Shown in pieces: positions 58,185 through 61,475 of a stretch of DNA of 64,000 nt. The DNA is from Ancistrus triradiatus (lineage: Eukaryota; Chordata; Actinopteri; Siluriformes; Loricariidae). The DNA is taken from positions 248,001 to 312,000 of the forward strand of contig JAJAGP010000230.1 of assembly GCA_025084515.1 (NCBI GenBank), read 5' to 3'. How positions within the stretch are numbered: position 1 is the stretch's first letter; each line of letters starts with the position of its first letter. Both the position numbers and the translations under genes were made by a program. Under the pieces are notes generated by a model. It did no database searches, was not told the origin of the DNA, and saw nothing but the letters and a program-made list of their open reading frames with translations.

Positions 58185-60294
58185 GCGTGTGCGTGTGTGT
58201 GACACTTTCGCTTGTTTCAGGAACCCCTTACTTCTGCCTGTGGCAGTGCCACTCTTGTCTCACTTTGATCACGGATTCCATTTGATGCATGTCTATAAGA
58301 AGCTTGTCGATATGTAAAATGGAGCTTGTACCAGTTAAGTCTTTACAACACTGGCAAATCTGTTGAGTTTGGATGAAAGATTGGAGACCATACAATACTG
58401 TGCAAAAGTCTTGGGCCACCATTAGATTTGTTGTTTTACCAAAGGTGTAATGGCAATATTTTTGATGATTAGTCCCATTTTAAACTTGGATTCCTTACGC
58501 CATAGTCCTCTTCTCCACTGTTCTTCATTCCAATCTTTGTGAACTTTAGCATATCTTGGGCTTTTCAGGCTGTTCCCCTTCTGAAAAAGTGGTTTCTTGG
58601 CTGCTACCTTTCCAAAAAGACCATTCCTGATCAAGCTTATTCAGACTTTAGTAGGGTCAACTTGGCATCCCGATGAAGCTGCCAGATGCTGCTGTTGGGG
58701 AGGTCTGAGGGGAGGTCATAGTAAATACTTGCCCCTGGGAACTGTGGCTTAACCGGCAGCACAGGGAGCAAGGCAGGAACCAACCCTAGACCAGGCACCA
58801 ATCCATTGCAGGGTAAATGCCCACATATTCACACTGGGGCACTTTAGAGATGCCACTTGTTGCACCTCATGTCTTTGGAATGTGGGAGGAAAATGGAGAA
58901 CACAGAGCGATCCCACGAGGATATGGGTAGTAATGTAATGTAATAATGTAATGCAATGCTTTTTACAATGGAGGGTTGTCTCAATGTAGCGTTACATAAT
59001 TGAGCAGTCTTGGGGTGACGGTGGCAAGGGAAAAACTCCCTGAATGTTATAAGGGAGAAACCTTGGAAGCTCCAAACTCAGAAAGGGAAGCATCCTTCTT
59101 GGGCAGCTTAGATGATATACAGTATGTAAGAATTCAACTAATCTAGTAATAGTTTAAAGGTAAAGGTCAAATCCGGGATAGCTGGAGCTATGAGGTAACA
59201 GCTCTAACCAATATGTCACCGTGCCACCCAACTGTTCATATTGATTGATCCGTTATTGCCATACCGGCAGCCTGCTGAGCCGCTGTCCAATGGAAGGTCA
59301 ACAGGAAGCTTCTGAGCTTTAGTCAGGTATAATCTAACATTGGTTGCCAAAAACCTGCACCTGAACAAGCCTGCTGGAGTATTCAGTCTTCCACTGGGTT
59401 ACAGATTACAGACGTTGCGTTACATCAGCAAACGTGATTTGAGAAAGGGGTGCTCAAACTTTTGGATAAGACTGGACTGGAATTTTTCACTGTTAAATAA
59501 TCCAGGTTCATGATCATGTGCTCTGGCTTGATTCATGTCATACTTCATACACATTTAATGCATGATGTTTTATAGATGTCCATCTGTGTACACTATTGCT
59601 TTTAAATTCTCTAATCTTATTGGTCAGAGTTATCCGACCCACCGTTTCTAATGAATGCACCACCAATGGCGTAGATTTTTCTTAAATATTATTAGTTTTA
59701 AGAAACAGCCTACAAGTGTGGCCAGAGTGGTGGGGGTATTACCACTGGGATGACTGACTCTTCTAGATTCTGAGGACATGCCCATTTCTCCTTTTGAAGC
59801 GTCAGGGGGCTATCAGCCAACTGTTGTTATGCAAATCTGAGCAGTGCATCTATTTAGGTCTTCGATTTTATTTTTTTCCAATAATAGGAATGGCAACGTG
59901 CACATGCATCTCTCATCTTACATTTACTACGTTTAAAAAAAGTAATTGTTAGTAGAAATAGTGCATACGTGAGGAGATTTGGCGAAACATTCTGTGGATG
60001 TGGGGGATCGGTGTGTCATTACCGACACCATAGGCGCTAAATGCTTTACTCCAGGGGCCTGGTCAGTGAGTGGGTTTTTCAATCGACGAGAACATTTTAG
60101 TTAGCTCTCCTTAGTTCACCCTCCTGTTGTTTATTTTTTCCTCCAACTCTGTTTTCCTTATTTAAACGATACCTGTATCGACAAATCTCACCTGCAGTGT
60201 CTTTTGTCCACCAGGAGGAAAACGGACTGCTTTCTCCTCATGCAAAGCAAAGGCTGCAGCTGCGGGGACCCTTTTGGAGATGGAAGCCTGTTAG
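2167..60294 (+). CDS. lef1: Lef1, TCF/LEF HMG-box transcription factor (whole gene, spliced)
   Basis: Lef1 is a nuclear HMG-box protein that binds CTTTGWW DNA, bends it, and recruits beta-catenin (activation) or Groucho/TLE (repression) in canonical Wnt signalling. The default coding sequence joins 2167-2373, 3808-3874, 8050-8177, 40259-40385, 44309-44399, 46555-46674, 47539-47701, 48222-48329, 50274-50322 and 52048-52082: 1095 nt, 364 residues plus stop. All phases match and every intron is GT..AG. Domains: beta-catenin-binding region about 1-60; central regulatory region about 70-246; HMG box about 264-335; basic NLS (KKKKRKR) from 339; tail ending AYI. The N-terminal DPELCATDEM and central VVQPSHAVHP stretches identify LEF1 rather than TCF7, TCF7L1 or TCF7L2. 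Skipping exon 10 and joining exon 11 (to 60294) gives a 379-residue form with a different tail. The start ATG has A at -3 and encodes the family's MPQL. Confidence 0.97.
2374..3807 (+). other. lef1 intron 1
   Basis: A 1.4 kb AT-rich intron with donor GTGAGT and acceptor CTATCTAACAG. No full-length mobile element recognised. The first 200 bases keep the GC-rich character of the promoter zone. Otherwise nothing defined. Confidence 0.85.
3808..3874 (+). CDS. lef1: lef1 exon 2
   Basis: Residues 70-91 plus the first base of codon 92. It encodes AARQSQITPDSYHDKHREHP followed by DDG, closely matching human LEF1 around YHDKAREHPDDG. It enters in phase 0 and leaves in phase 1 (GAT G|GTAAGC). It lies between the beta-catenin-binding domain and the central regulatory region and has no catalytic or DNA-contacting role. 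Confidence 0.94.
5533..5929 (-). mobile_element. Tc1-like deletion derivative (copy 1)
   Basis: About 397 bp between inverted ends reading 'ctgtgcaaaagtcttaggcc' on the left and its complement 'ggcctaagacttttgcac' on the right. The middle shares phrases with the other copies (near 5730-5790, 'cccatcggcatcccaatgaag'). No usable transposase remains. TA-flanked ends fit Tc1/mariner. Confidence 0.8.
6030..6892 (-). mobile_element. Decayed Tc1-like transposon with transposase remnants
   Basis: Ends read 'acactatatggacaaaagta' on the left and a decayed complement, 'cccaatacttttgcccacac', on the right: a different Tc1-like family from the 'ctgtgcaaaag' copies. On the minus strand, 6617-6838 gives an N-terminal segment with a helix-turn-helix look (SVCEMSSLLDIPQSTVS). 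6142-6420 gives the C-terminal catalytic region with WSAQNPDLNPIKHIWDELKR, the conserved transposase segment just ahead of the last acidic residue. The parts are in different frames and the middle (6430-6610) is frameshifted, so it is dead. Confidence 0.85.
6950..7105 (+). repeat. Element D ('TTTAGCAGACGCCCTTATCC' family) fragment
   Basis: 'gggttaagggccttgctcaa' and 'ggacccagcagtggcagact' belong to a teleost interspersed repeat seen many times in this window. The tail 'tgcctgt'-type end is decayed. Confidence 0.65.
8050..8177 (+). CDS. lef1: lef1 exon 3
   Basis: Residues 92 (completed) to 134. It encodes GKLQDLYSKG, then SYIMM (108-113) and NMNNEPYMSNGSLSPP, as in other LEF1 proteins. It enters in phase 1 after TTCCAG and leaves in phase 0 before GTGAGT. 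The tandem ATG ATG at 8109-8114 (Met112-113) corresponds to the internal methionines that begin the short, beta-catenin-non-binding LEF1 form in mammals, so an N-truncated product is possible if an intron 2 promoter exists. Confidence 0.96.
8835..8870 (+). repeat. (TG)n microsatellite
   Basis: TG run with one GAGAG interruption. Confidence 0.9.
8985..9205. repeat. Element F ('CCTTGTGGGGAC' inverted-end repeat), short copy
   Basis: Left 'gtcttcctatccttgtgggg', right 'tcctcacaagtataggaaga' as its imperfect complement, with 'gttttcctatcattgtgagg' inside. A common type of fish inverted repeat. Confidence 0.65.
11565..11668 (-). repeat. Element D fragment, reversed
   Basis: 'ctgagcaaggcttgtaaccc' and 'taagtccctggataagagca' are the family read backwards. 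Confidence 0.6.
12080..12185 (+). repeat. Two-copy tandem duplication, about 53 bp unit
   Basis: 'actagtatcatacagtacag...gtctgttactcagtttcttg' is followed at once by 'actagtatcgtactgtatag...gtctggtactcagtatctta'. Confidence 0.75.
12863..13312 (-). mobile_element. Tc1-like derivative with transposase fragment (copy 2)
   Basis: Left end 'gtactgtgcaaaagtccacc', right end 'ggcctaaaacttttacacag'. The minus strand encodes a transposase piece with GLFGRV, ANAHKDW and TDESKFEIFGS, the DESKF catalytic-core motif of Tc1 transposases. Most of the gene is deleted. Confidence 0.85.
13418..13448. repeat. Perfect 13-bp hairpin
   Basis: GTATACAAACTTT (13418-13430), loop GGGTT, then the exact complement AAAGTTTGTATAC (13436-13448). 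It stands about 105 bases after Tc1-like copy 2. It may be a remnant of a foldback element. Confidence 0.8.
14592..14641 (+). repeat. (CA)n microsatellite
   Basis: CA run with CG and TG substitutions towards its 3' side. Confidence 0.93.
14985..16440. repeat. Degenerate ancient minisatellite, units like TTAACTCCATCTTAACTACA
   Basis: For about 1.2 kb the words 'aactacattt', 'aactccatcc', 'ttaactata' and 'attaaactcca' recur every 10-14 bases, about 20-26 bases per double unit. It is interrupted by an element C copy at 15437-15672. Copies are heavily mutated, so the array is old. No coding potential; the minus-strand reading is itself repetitive. Confidence 0.75.
15437..15672 (+). repeat. Element C, 3' portion
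   Basis: 'tcctcccaaggtttcttcct', 'ctaggcctgctcaatttggg' and 'cgagacaatgctcaactg' match the 3' half of the fullest copy. It interrupts the 15-16.4 kb minisatellite. Confidence 0.78.
17134..17698. mobile_element. 'TTTACATGCACTTAAT' non-autonomous family, copy 1
   Basis: A near full-length copy (about 565 bp) bounded by 'catgaacttaataatccgg' on the left and a decayed inverted form on the right. Family marks: 'taactgcagaaa', 'gggttgccagatcccgcgag', 'aacctggcaaccgtg' and 'tctgatttctagatcgg'. No coding region. It has internal short inverted repeats based on 'aatccgatta'. It looks like a DNA-transposon MITE; superfamily not determined. Confidence 0.75.
17700..18008. repeat. Element F copy with a TA microsatellite inside
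   Basis: 'atcttcctatacttgagtac', 'cacaatgataggaaaacatg', 'tcaatagaaagtcctcacgg'. It contains telomere-like 'ttagggttagggta' (17930-17945) and the TA tract 17817-17890. Confidence 0.6.
17817..17890 (+). repeat. (TA)n microsatellite
   Basis: About 35 perfect AT units, able to extrude a cruciform. Confidence 0.95.
19238..19312 (+). repeat. (CT)n microsatellite
   Basis: About 37 perfect CT units at the edge of a unique GC-richer block. Confidence 0.95.
19517..19534. promoter_or_regulatory. Divergent pair of LEF/TCF motifs
   Basis: CCTTTGATC (19517-19525) faces TTCAAAG (19528-19534), two opposed LEF sites with two bases between them, within the unique block 19380-19740. Confidence 0.4.
21235..21411 (+). 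repeat. Element C, 3' portion
   Basis: 'ttcctcccaaggtttcttcc', 'ggtttttccttgccactgtc' and 'taaaaagcactatataagtc'. Confidence 0.78.
21415..21650 (+). repeat. Element E (teleost interspersed repeat)
   Basis: 'gaacggatgcctgtccatca', 'aacagggagaacatgcaaac', 'tgctaaccactgctccaccg'. It follows an element C copy directly. Family name not assigned. Confidence 0.7.
21770..21853 (+). promoter_or_regulatory. Candidate Wnt/LEF-responsive enhancer core
   Basis: Three exact CTTTGATC motifs (21770-21777, 21834-21841, 21846-21853), the last two 12 bases apart as a direct repeat, plus a perfect octamer ATGCAAAT (21813-21820). The block lies between recognised repeats (which end near 21650) and unique sequence running to about 22200. 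CTTTGATC matches the strict TCF/LEF consensus; ATGCAAAT is the POU octamer. lef1 is a known Wnt target, so feedback control is a natural reading. Function is inferred. Confidence 0.5.
22875..23072 (-). repeat. Element C, 3' portion, reversed
   Basis: Complement of the family: 'tctcgaagcagctttacaac', 'gagggtgacagtggcaggga', 'ttgggcagcctagatgttat'. Confidence 0.75.
23560..23720 (-). repeat. Element D fragment, reversed
   Basis: 'agaaggtccagggataaagt', 'ccaagctgccactgttgggt', 'tgcttggattgtaagactgc'. Confidence 0.65.
23895..23990 (+). repeat. Element E 5' fragment
   Basis: 'ccttggtcagggtcgcagga', 'ggaacaaccctagacaaggc', 'gccgatccatgg'. Confidence 0.65.
24667..25745. mobile_element. Inverted-repeat element B, copy 1, split by a nested insertion
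   Basis: It starts 'ggctagatccacacagcagg' then 'caaagtggcccaaat', and its body matches the copy at 51358 ('gggccacttctttggtttgc', 'cctccctcactgctgtcatg'). The right end is decayed. The matching sequence is broken between about 25035 and 25513 by an unrelated repeat. No coding content seen; it resembles a non-autonomous DNA transposon with long inverted ends. Confidence 0.75.
25035..25513 (+). mobile_element. Short interspersed element C, fullest copy, nested in element B
   Basis: About 480 bp, 5' part 'ctctccgagctgtgttctgg', middle 'cctcccaaggtttcttcctc' and 'gagtttttccttgccactgt', 3' end 'aaaaagcgctgtataaatag' then 'atctgacttgactt'. The short direct-repeat tail and absence of inverted ends suggest a SINE or LINE 3' fragment. 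The precise family is not assigned. Confidence 0.78.
26130..26390 (-). pseudogene. Tc1-like transposase fragment (third subfamily)
   Basis: The minus-strand translation contains SGRPTKTTPKAR followed by EVTNESRITSKQL and AAINVNAS, the linker between the two helix-turn-helix domains of a Tc1 transposase subfamily unlike the other copies here. About 85 residues remain, with no clear terminal repeats nearby and no catalytic core. Confidence 0.75.
27513..27838 (+). repeat. Element D, near-complete plus a tandem partial copy
   Basis: It starts 'cagcatttagcagacgccct' and 'tatccagagcgacttccaat'. 'gggttaaggg...ggacccaac.atggcagctt' occurs twice (about 27595-27660 and 27705-27780), a duplication of the 3' half. 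It ends 'taactgctaggccaccac'. Confidence 0.8.
27879..28700. mobile_element. Same family, copy 2 (rearranged, probably two copies)
   Basis: The left part (27879-28180) reads forward and the rest (28235-28700) reads as the reverse complement, with 'ggttgccaggtacgctta' and 'tttctgtgagattattgg'. This is best explained by two overlapping or inverted copies. Confidence 0.65.
28985..29110. mobile_element. Same family, copy 3 (right half only)
   Basis: Matches the right part of copy 1: 'tcttaatctgatttctgtat', 'gaatatgctgtatacatgat', 'aataatcagataactgc'. Confidence 0.7.
30040..30662. mobile_element. Same family, copy 4, interrupted by another repeat
   Basis: Family sequence from 'ctgtgtttcagagcctctc' through 'ccagggttgccagatcccgc' to the right end 'attaagtgcatgtaaacac'. 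A different repeat (30215-30335) interrupts it, after which family sequence resumes. Confidence 0.75.
30215..30335 (-). repeat. Element E fragment nested in another repeat
   Basis: Reverse orientation: 'tggattggcgccctgtctag', 'ggttgttcttgccttgttcc', 'tctcgcaaccttgttcagga'. It sits inside the repeat at 30040-30662. Confidence 0.72.
30664..30775 (-). repeat. Element C fragment, reversed
   Basis: 'gtcacaaagaagctttacag' and 'taggaaaaactccccaaaga'. It abuts the end of the repeat at 30040-30662. Confidence 0.65.
31339..31360 (+). repeat. (GT)n then (GA)n short tract
   Basis: A GT run followed by gagagaga. Confidence 0.85.
31911..32425. mobile_element. Same family, copy 5
   Basis: Contains 'caagggttgctagatcccat' and 'cagaccgggcaaccgtgttt', ending 'ggattattaagtgcatgtga'. 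Diverged but co-linear with copy 4 (shared 'caaataaggaa' and 'cctgcaaccca' phrases). Confidence 0.72.
32983..33024 (+). repeat. (CT)n microsatellite
   Basis: About 21 CT units, immediately before the unique block at 33025-33290. Confidence 0.94.
33025..33290. promoter_or_regulatory. Candidate conserved non-coding block
   Basis: Repeat-free mixed-composition sequence with CTTTGAA (33243-33249), 'gattaatt', 'tgttaattgc' (homeodomain-like) and 'caataacgc'. It begins right after a CT microsatellite. The texture suggests constraint, but this is only an impression without alignment. Confidence 0.3.
34574..35016 (-). mobile_element. Tc1-like derivative with transposase fragment (copy 3)
   Basis: The cleanest copy: ends TACAGTACTGTGCAAAAGTC and its near-perfect complement, 443 bp. 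The minus strand retains FWKGNRVKRLTYAKAPKDWN and SWTDKSKVDIF, a decayed version of the DESKF region. Confidence 0.88.
35356..35383 (+). repeat. (TTTA)n microsatellite
   Basis: About seven TTTA units. Confidence 0.88.
38490..38521 (+). repeat. (GT)n microsatellite
   Basis: About 16 GT units, 95 bases before a strict LEF motif. Confidence 0.93.
39060..39300. mobile_element. Same family, copy 6 (internal fragment, reversed)
   Basis: Reverse-complement interior: 'tgcgggatctggcaaccca', 'gcctctgaaacacagcatat', 'ttctgtgagatgattggctg'. Both ends missing. Confidence 0.68.
40259..40385 (+). CDS. lef1: lef1 exon 4: central regulatory region
   Basis: Residues 135-176 plus one base of codon 177. It begins SNKVPVVQPSHAVHPLTP and continues LITYSDEHFAPG, among the most conserved non-HMG segments of TCF/LEF proteins. 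It belongs to the context-dependent regulatory region through which LEF1 contacts co-regulators such as Groucho/TLE and ALY. After HFAPG the sequence (PHSAHHPQDSKPG) is a few residues shorter than mammalian LEF1. It leaves in phase 1 at CCA G|GTATAT. Confidence 0.96.
40400..40505 (+). repeat. Element D 3' fragment next to exon 4
   Basis: 'aggcagcttggtgatgctgg', 'gatttgacctcacacctttg', 'cttaaccactgtgtcaccac'. It begins about 15 bases after the exon 4 donor. Confidence 0.6.
41403..41783 (-). mobile_element. Tc1-like deletion derivative (copy 4)
   Basis: Ends 'actgtgcaaaagtcttagga' and 'cctaagacttttgcacaata'. The interior has the family phrases 'aaaagtggtttcttgg' and 'gatgaagctgccagatgctg'. It lies in intron 4. 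Confidence 0.85.
42070..42195 (-). repeat. Element C fragment, reversed, decayed
   Basis: 'ttaggaaaaactcatgaaca', 'aaaaagccttgggaaaac'. Weak match. Confidence 0.45.
42530..42665 (-). repeat. Element C fragment, reversed
   Basis: 'aaagcagctttccaagatag', 'gagcaacctgaggcaacagt', 'ggcgaggcaaatttaaagg'. Confidence 0.6.
42685..43130 (+). repeat. Element D interrupted by a nested element
   Basis: 5' half 'gcatttagcaaacaccttta' (42694-42756) and 3' half 'gggattgaaccctggatcgt' to 'ttaccaccacaccagtgtcc' (43065-43130) flank the 308-bp element at 42757-43064. Confidence 0.72.
42757..43064. mobile_element. Same family, copy 7, inserted in another repeat
   Basis: A compact 308-bp copy with the clearest ends: left 'tgtttacatgcacttaatga', right 'acattaagtgcatggaaaca'. 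It splits an unrelated interspersed repeat whose halves flank it. Confidence 0.8.
44309..44399 (+). CDS. lef1: lef1 exon 5: central regulatory region
   Basis: Residues 177-206 plus two bases of codon 207. It encodes GLPRHHPGPDIPNFYSLSPG then GVGQITPPLG. The DIPxFYxLSPGxVGQI motif is shared by LEF1 and TCF proteins. It leaves in phase 2 (GGC TG|GTAGGT). In mammals the next exon is an alternatively used 28-codon exon (QGQPVYPITGG...); none is found before exon 6 here, so the split codon 207 becomes Trp and runs into FSHHM. Confidence 0.95.
44400..46554 (+). other. lef1 intron 5
   Basis: A 2.2 kb intron. The 44620-44990 part is GC-richer and seems unique. 46300-46484 is an inverted duplicated repeat. 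Read in all three forward frames, it contains nothing resembling the mammalian QGQPVYPITGGFRQPYP exon with flanking AG/GT in the needed phase. Confidence 0.8.
46300..46484. repeat. Element D inverted duplication
   Basis: Left 'catttagcatatgcccttat' and right 'aagggcatttgctaaatgct' are inverted copies of the 5' end, and 'ccaagctgccactgttgggt' lies between. A head-to-head pair or a foldback form. Confidence 0.68.
46555..46674 (+). CDS. lef1: lef1 exon 6 (equivalent of mammalian exon 7)
   Basis: Residues 207 (completed) to 246 plus two bases of codon 247. It encodes FSHHMVPGPPGPHATGIPHP, then AIVNPQVKHE and DLMHM, matching LEF1 immediately before the HMG box. The VKHE site is VKQE in mammals, a PsiKxE-type sumoylation context; V-K-x-E is kept here. 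It enters at TTTTCAG and leaves in phase 2 at CAC AT|GTGAGT. Confidence 0.96.
46675..47538 (+). other. lef1 intron 6
   Basis: An 864-base intron. The 47100-47480 part is GC-rich, seemingly unique, and contains CTTTGATA near 47213. No mobile element seen. It could hold a short regulatory element, but nothing is proven. Confidence 0.75.
47539..47701 (+). CDS. lef1: lef1 exon 7: first part of the HMG box
   Basis: Residues 247 (completed) to 301. It encodes KPQHEQRKEQEPKKPHIKKP, then LNAFMLYMKEMRANVVAE and CTLKESAAINQILGRR. The HMG box begins at about I264. LNAFMLYMKEMR forms the minor-groove-binding wedge; the methionine (272) and neighbours intercalate and bend DNA in LEF1 structures. Acceptor TTTCTGCAG; phase 0 exit after AGG, donor GTGCGT. 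Confidence 0.98.
47702..48221 (+). other. lef1 intron 7
   Basis: A 520-base intron within the HMG-box coding region. Its 3' end is a CT dinucleotide microsatellite (48167-48211) directly before the acceptor GTACCCAACAG. The rest is pyrimidine-rich unique sequence. Confidence 0.85.
48167..48211 (+). repeat. (CT)n microsatellite forming the exon 8 polypyrimidine tract
   Basis: About 22 CT units ending 11 bases before the first base of exon 8. Its location makes it part of the 3' splice site of intron 7. Confidence 0.95.
48222..48329 (+). CDS. lef1: lef1 exon 8: second part of the HMG box
   Basis: Residues 302-337 (36 whole codons, phase 0 at both ends). It encodes WHALSREEQAKYYELARKER, then QLHMQLYPGWSARDNY. 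This is helices 2-3 of the HMG domain and the start of the basic C-terminal extension, identical as far as I recall to other vertebrate LEF1/TCF proteins. Donor GTAAGT. Confidence 0.98.
48403..48697 (-). mobile_element. Tc1-like derivative, left end missing (copy 5)
   Basis: It starts inside the element (near 'actgatctccattcc') and ends at 'ggtggcctaagactt', with the terminal bases lost. It shares 'aaaagtggtttcttggctgc' with other copies. It begins about 75 bases after the exon 8 donor. Confidence 0.75.
48700..48870 (+). repeat. Element D fragment
   Basis: 'tccaagagtggcagcttggc', 'ttgtgtttaaccactgtgcc'. It directly abuts Tc1-like copy 5. Confidence 0.5.
49600..49775 (+). repeat. Element D, near-complete
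   Basis: 'catttagcagacgccctcat', 'ccagagcagtttgcaaccga', 'gagaaccctgga'-type tail 'agaaccctggaccttctggt' and 'aactgctaggctaccacaga'. Confidence 0.75.
50274..50322 (+). CDS. lef1: lef1 exon 9: basic tail and nuclear localisation signal
   Basis: Residues 338-353 plus one base of codon 354: GKKKKRKREKLQETAPG. The KKKKRKR run is the classical LEF1 nuclear localisation signal and also contacts the DNA backbone in the bent complex. It ends in phase 1 (CCA G|GTAAGA), so it can join either exon 10 or exon 11 in frame. Confidence 0.96.
50867..50895. repeat. Solo Tc1-like terminal repeat (copy 6)
   Basis: 'tacagtactgtgcaaaagtc' with no family interior after it. A possible complement, 'ttttgcacagcattc', lies at 51307-51321, so a heavily rearranged element is possible. 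Confidence 0.6.
50930..51040 (-). repeat. Element C fragment, reversed
   Basis: 'gagcagccacgggcaacagt', 'ggcaaggaaaagctccccca'. It lies just after the solo Tc1-like end. Confidence 0.65.
51358..51929. mobile_element. Inverted-repeat element B, copy 2 (uninterrupted)
   Basis: Left end 'ggctatgttcacacagcagg' then 'caaagtggcccaaatctgat'; right end 'gcgatttgggccacttcagc' then 'gtggtaatgtgaacgtagcc', the inverted complement. 572 bp, in intron 9. Confidence 0.82.
52048..52088 (+). CDS. lef1: lef1 exon 10: default C-terminus and stop
   Basis: Completes G354 and encodes TGQRMKTAYI, then TGA at 52080-52082; human LEF1 ends TGPRMTAAYI. Only six untranslated bases follow before donor GTAAGA at 52089, so the 3'UTR is spliced on from exon 11. 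The stop lies so close to the final junction that nonsense-mediated decay would not be expected. The upstream tandem acceptor at 52030 would instead give a short out-of-frame tail (GFHFLQVQARE). Confidence 0.95.
53440..53700. mobile_element. Same family, copy 8 (reversed, partial)
   Basis: 'tctgcagattattcaagtgg', 'tcatgtatacagcatactct', 'ttgccaggttcacttattct'. The far end is missing. Confidence 0.68.
54776..54829 (+). repeat. (GA)n microsatellite
   Basis: About 27 uninterrupted GA units in intron 10. Confidence 0.95.
54830..55430 (+). repeat. Purine-rich minisatellite (GGGCACRGACAGA-type units)
   Basis: Imperfect units of about 20-32 bases built on 'gggacagatgggcacagaca' repeat about 22-25 times. 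The + (non-template for lef1) strand is mostly A and G. Unit length and internal sequence vary. It begins directly where the GA microsatellite ends and so probably grew from it. Long open frames across it are by-products of the repeat. Confidence 0.85.
57160..57285. mobile_element. Same family, copy 9 (fragment)
   Basis: 'catggttgccaggtccgcgt', 'atctggcaaccctggaatta' and 'tgcatgtaaacacactcc' place it as an internal piece plus one end. Confidence 0.6.
58102..58201 (+). repeat. (GT)n long microsatellite
   Basis: About 50 units; the 3' side contains GTGTGC interruptions. Alternating purine-pyrimidine, so Z-DNA-prone. Confidence 0.95.
58391..58745 (-). mobile_element. Tc1-like derivative with transposase fragment (copy 7)
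   Basis: The left end 'actgtgcaaaagtcttgggc' is present; the right end is lost where another repeat begins at about 58750. The minus strand (58422-58634) gives RNGLFGKVAAKKPLF, KVHKDWNEEQW and LWRKESKFKMG, a clear Tc1 transposase core segment in which the usual TDESKF is RKESKF. Confidence 0.85.
58750..58930 (+). repeat. Element E, longer copy
   Basis: 'gggagcaaggcaggaaccaa', 'gaccaggcaccaatccattg', 'tctttggaatgtgggaggaa'. It truncates Tc1-like copy 7. Confidence 0.72.
58950..59135 (-). repeat. Element C, 3' portion, reversed
   Basis: 'atgctttttacaatggaggg', 'gacggtggcaagggaaaaac', 'ttgggcagcttagatgatat'. Confidence 0.75.
60215..60294 (+). CDS. lef1: lef1 exon 11: alternative C-terminus (LEF-1N-like tail)
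   Basis: If exon 9 is spliced straight to this exon, phase 1 continues in frame as GGKRTAFSSCKAKAAAAG then TLLEMEAC and TAG at 60292-60294. I recognise this as the counterpart of the alternative mammalian LEF1 tail that begins GGKRSSF and ends LLEMEAC. The frame match across the junction, the same length (26 residues counting both glycines) and the shared CKAKAA and LLEMEAC motifs make chance unlikely. In the default transcript the same bases are 3'UTR. The resulting protein would be 379 residues. Confidence 0.85.
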
Positions 60295-61475
60295 ACCTCT
60301 ACAAACCTCTTCAGCCCTCGCCGACCTCCCGCGTGGGGCTCCAGTTCTCGAGTGCGCTCCTCTGCTGTAGGGACACTGAACTGAAACCAGACAATCACGA
60401 CTCGCCTAGTCCCCCGCTACGATATCCCGCCACCAACGCGCTCCCCCTCCTCATACGACGCCACGTCTACACGTTTCGGGTTTCCGCTCCTTTTCGAATC
60501 GTCGCTCCCAAAGTCCAAGTTATTGCACTGATTCAGCCAATTTGTGATACGCACAAATCACAAATCGTGCAGCGAGGGAAGAATCTCACACCTTTCCACA
60601 CCTGTCCTAAGTTATTTAAGTTATTTGGCACCGTGTTTTGTGTTTGTACAGTCCACCCTACCCCACCCCACCACCACCCCCGAGCACCGTCTCGCCCTCA
60701 CCGCCTCTGATGTAGCGTTTCAGGACTCGCGCTTTACAGGGATCATGTGATTGTTGGCTTGCAAACCTTCTCTCGTTCACATTCTGCCAAAAAACGATCA
60801 ACGTTTTGAATTCCTTTTTTTTTTTCTTCTTTTTAATTTGTTCATATTTTGTATTTGACATGCATTTCATCTCTCGGTGTATATTTTATGTTGGTTTTTT
60901 TTATCTTTATTTTATATATATATATACTGGTATATATACTACGAGAATAAGCTTTGCAACAGGAAAAGTGTTTTTTCTTGTTGGAGCATCTTGCAAAAAG
61001 GCTTCATTTTCGATGAACCAACGGTGACCTCGCAGTGTAAGATAGCGCTCAGTGTGTGTTCTTTCTATTGAGCTGATCGGATCCGTCACCTTCCTTGGTA
61101 TTTTTGCAGGCAGAATTAGGACAAGCGTGTTAGAGTGGGTACTCAGAGGTCTATATTTTATTGTTCTGAACAGACGAATGAAGCAGATATCTATATATAT
61201 ATATATTTACCCCCAGCACTTGCCGGTCTCTCTCTCTCTCTCTCTGCTAGGTAATAGTGTGATCTTTTGCCATTGCTGTTTATGACATGCAAGCATCTCT
61301 GTACCATTTTGATTTTATGTTCTGTTTTTAGTATTATCAGATACTTTTTTAAAAATTCATTGTCATTTTGAATCACTGTCATCTTGGTTTAGCACTTTGC
61401 TTCCAAGTGGTCACATTTGAACTGTTTCTACATGCCTTTTTTTAGGAAAAAAAATAAATCAGCATCTTCGACTGA
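60295..61475 (+). other. lef1: lef1 3'UTR
   Basis: The remainder of exon 11. It is T-rich after about 60800, with poly-T at 60815-60825, short TA runs near 60916 and 61193, and a CT run at about 61228-61246. The first poly(A) signal in a suitable place is AATAAA at 61453-61458, so the transcript probably ends near 61470-61480. I saw no coding sequence in it. Confidence 0.75.
61453..61458 (+). promoter_or_regulatory. lef1: AATAAA polyadenylation signal of lef1
   Basis: A canonical hexamer in an A-rich stretch about 1.24 kb into exon 11, followed by GT/T-rich sequence within 40 bases. It is the best candidate for the lef1 3' end. Use of this signal is inferred from position only. Confidence 0.65.

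Larger units (their letters stand above)
52089..60214 (+). other. lef1 intron 10
   Basis: An 8.1 kb intron. Contents: repeat fragments at 53440-53700 and 57160-57285, a GA microsatellite plus purine-rich minisatellite (54776-55430), a 100-base TG tract (58102-58201), and a Tc1-like copy running into two further repeats (58391-59135). The 55650-57130 and 57290-58080 blocks are GC-richer and without recognised repeats; CTTTGATC lies at 56927-56934. Acceptor TTGTCCACCAG. Confidence 0.8.

Noticed and set aside
60204..60710. 168-codon open frame over the 3'UTR exon start
   Set aside because: It is in a different frame from the lef1 splice phase and starts upstream of the acceptor; the in-frame reading from exon 9 matches the known LEF1 alternative tail instead.
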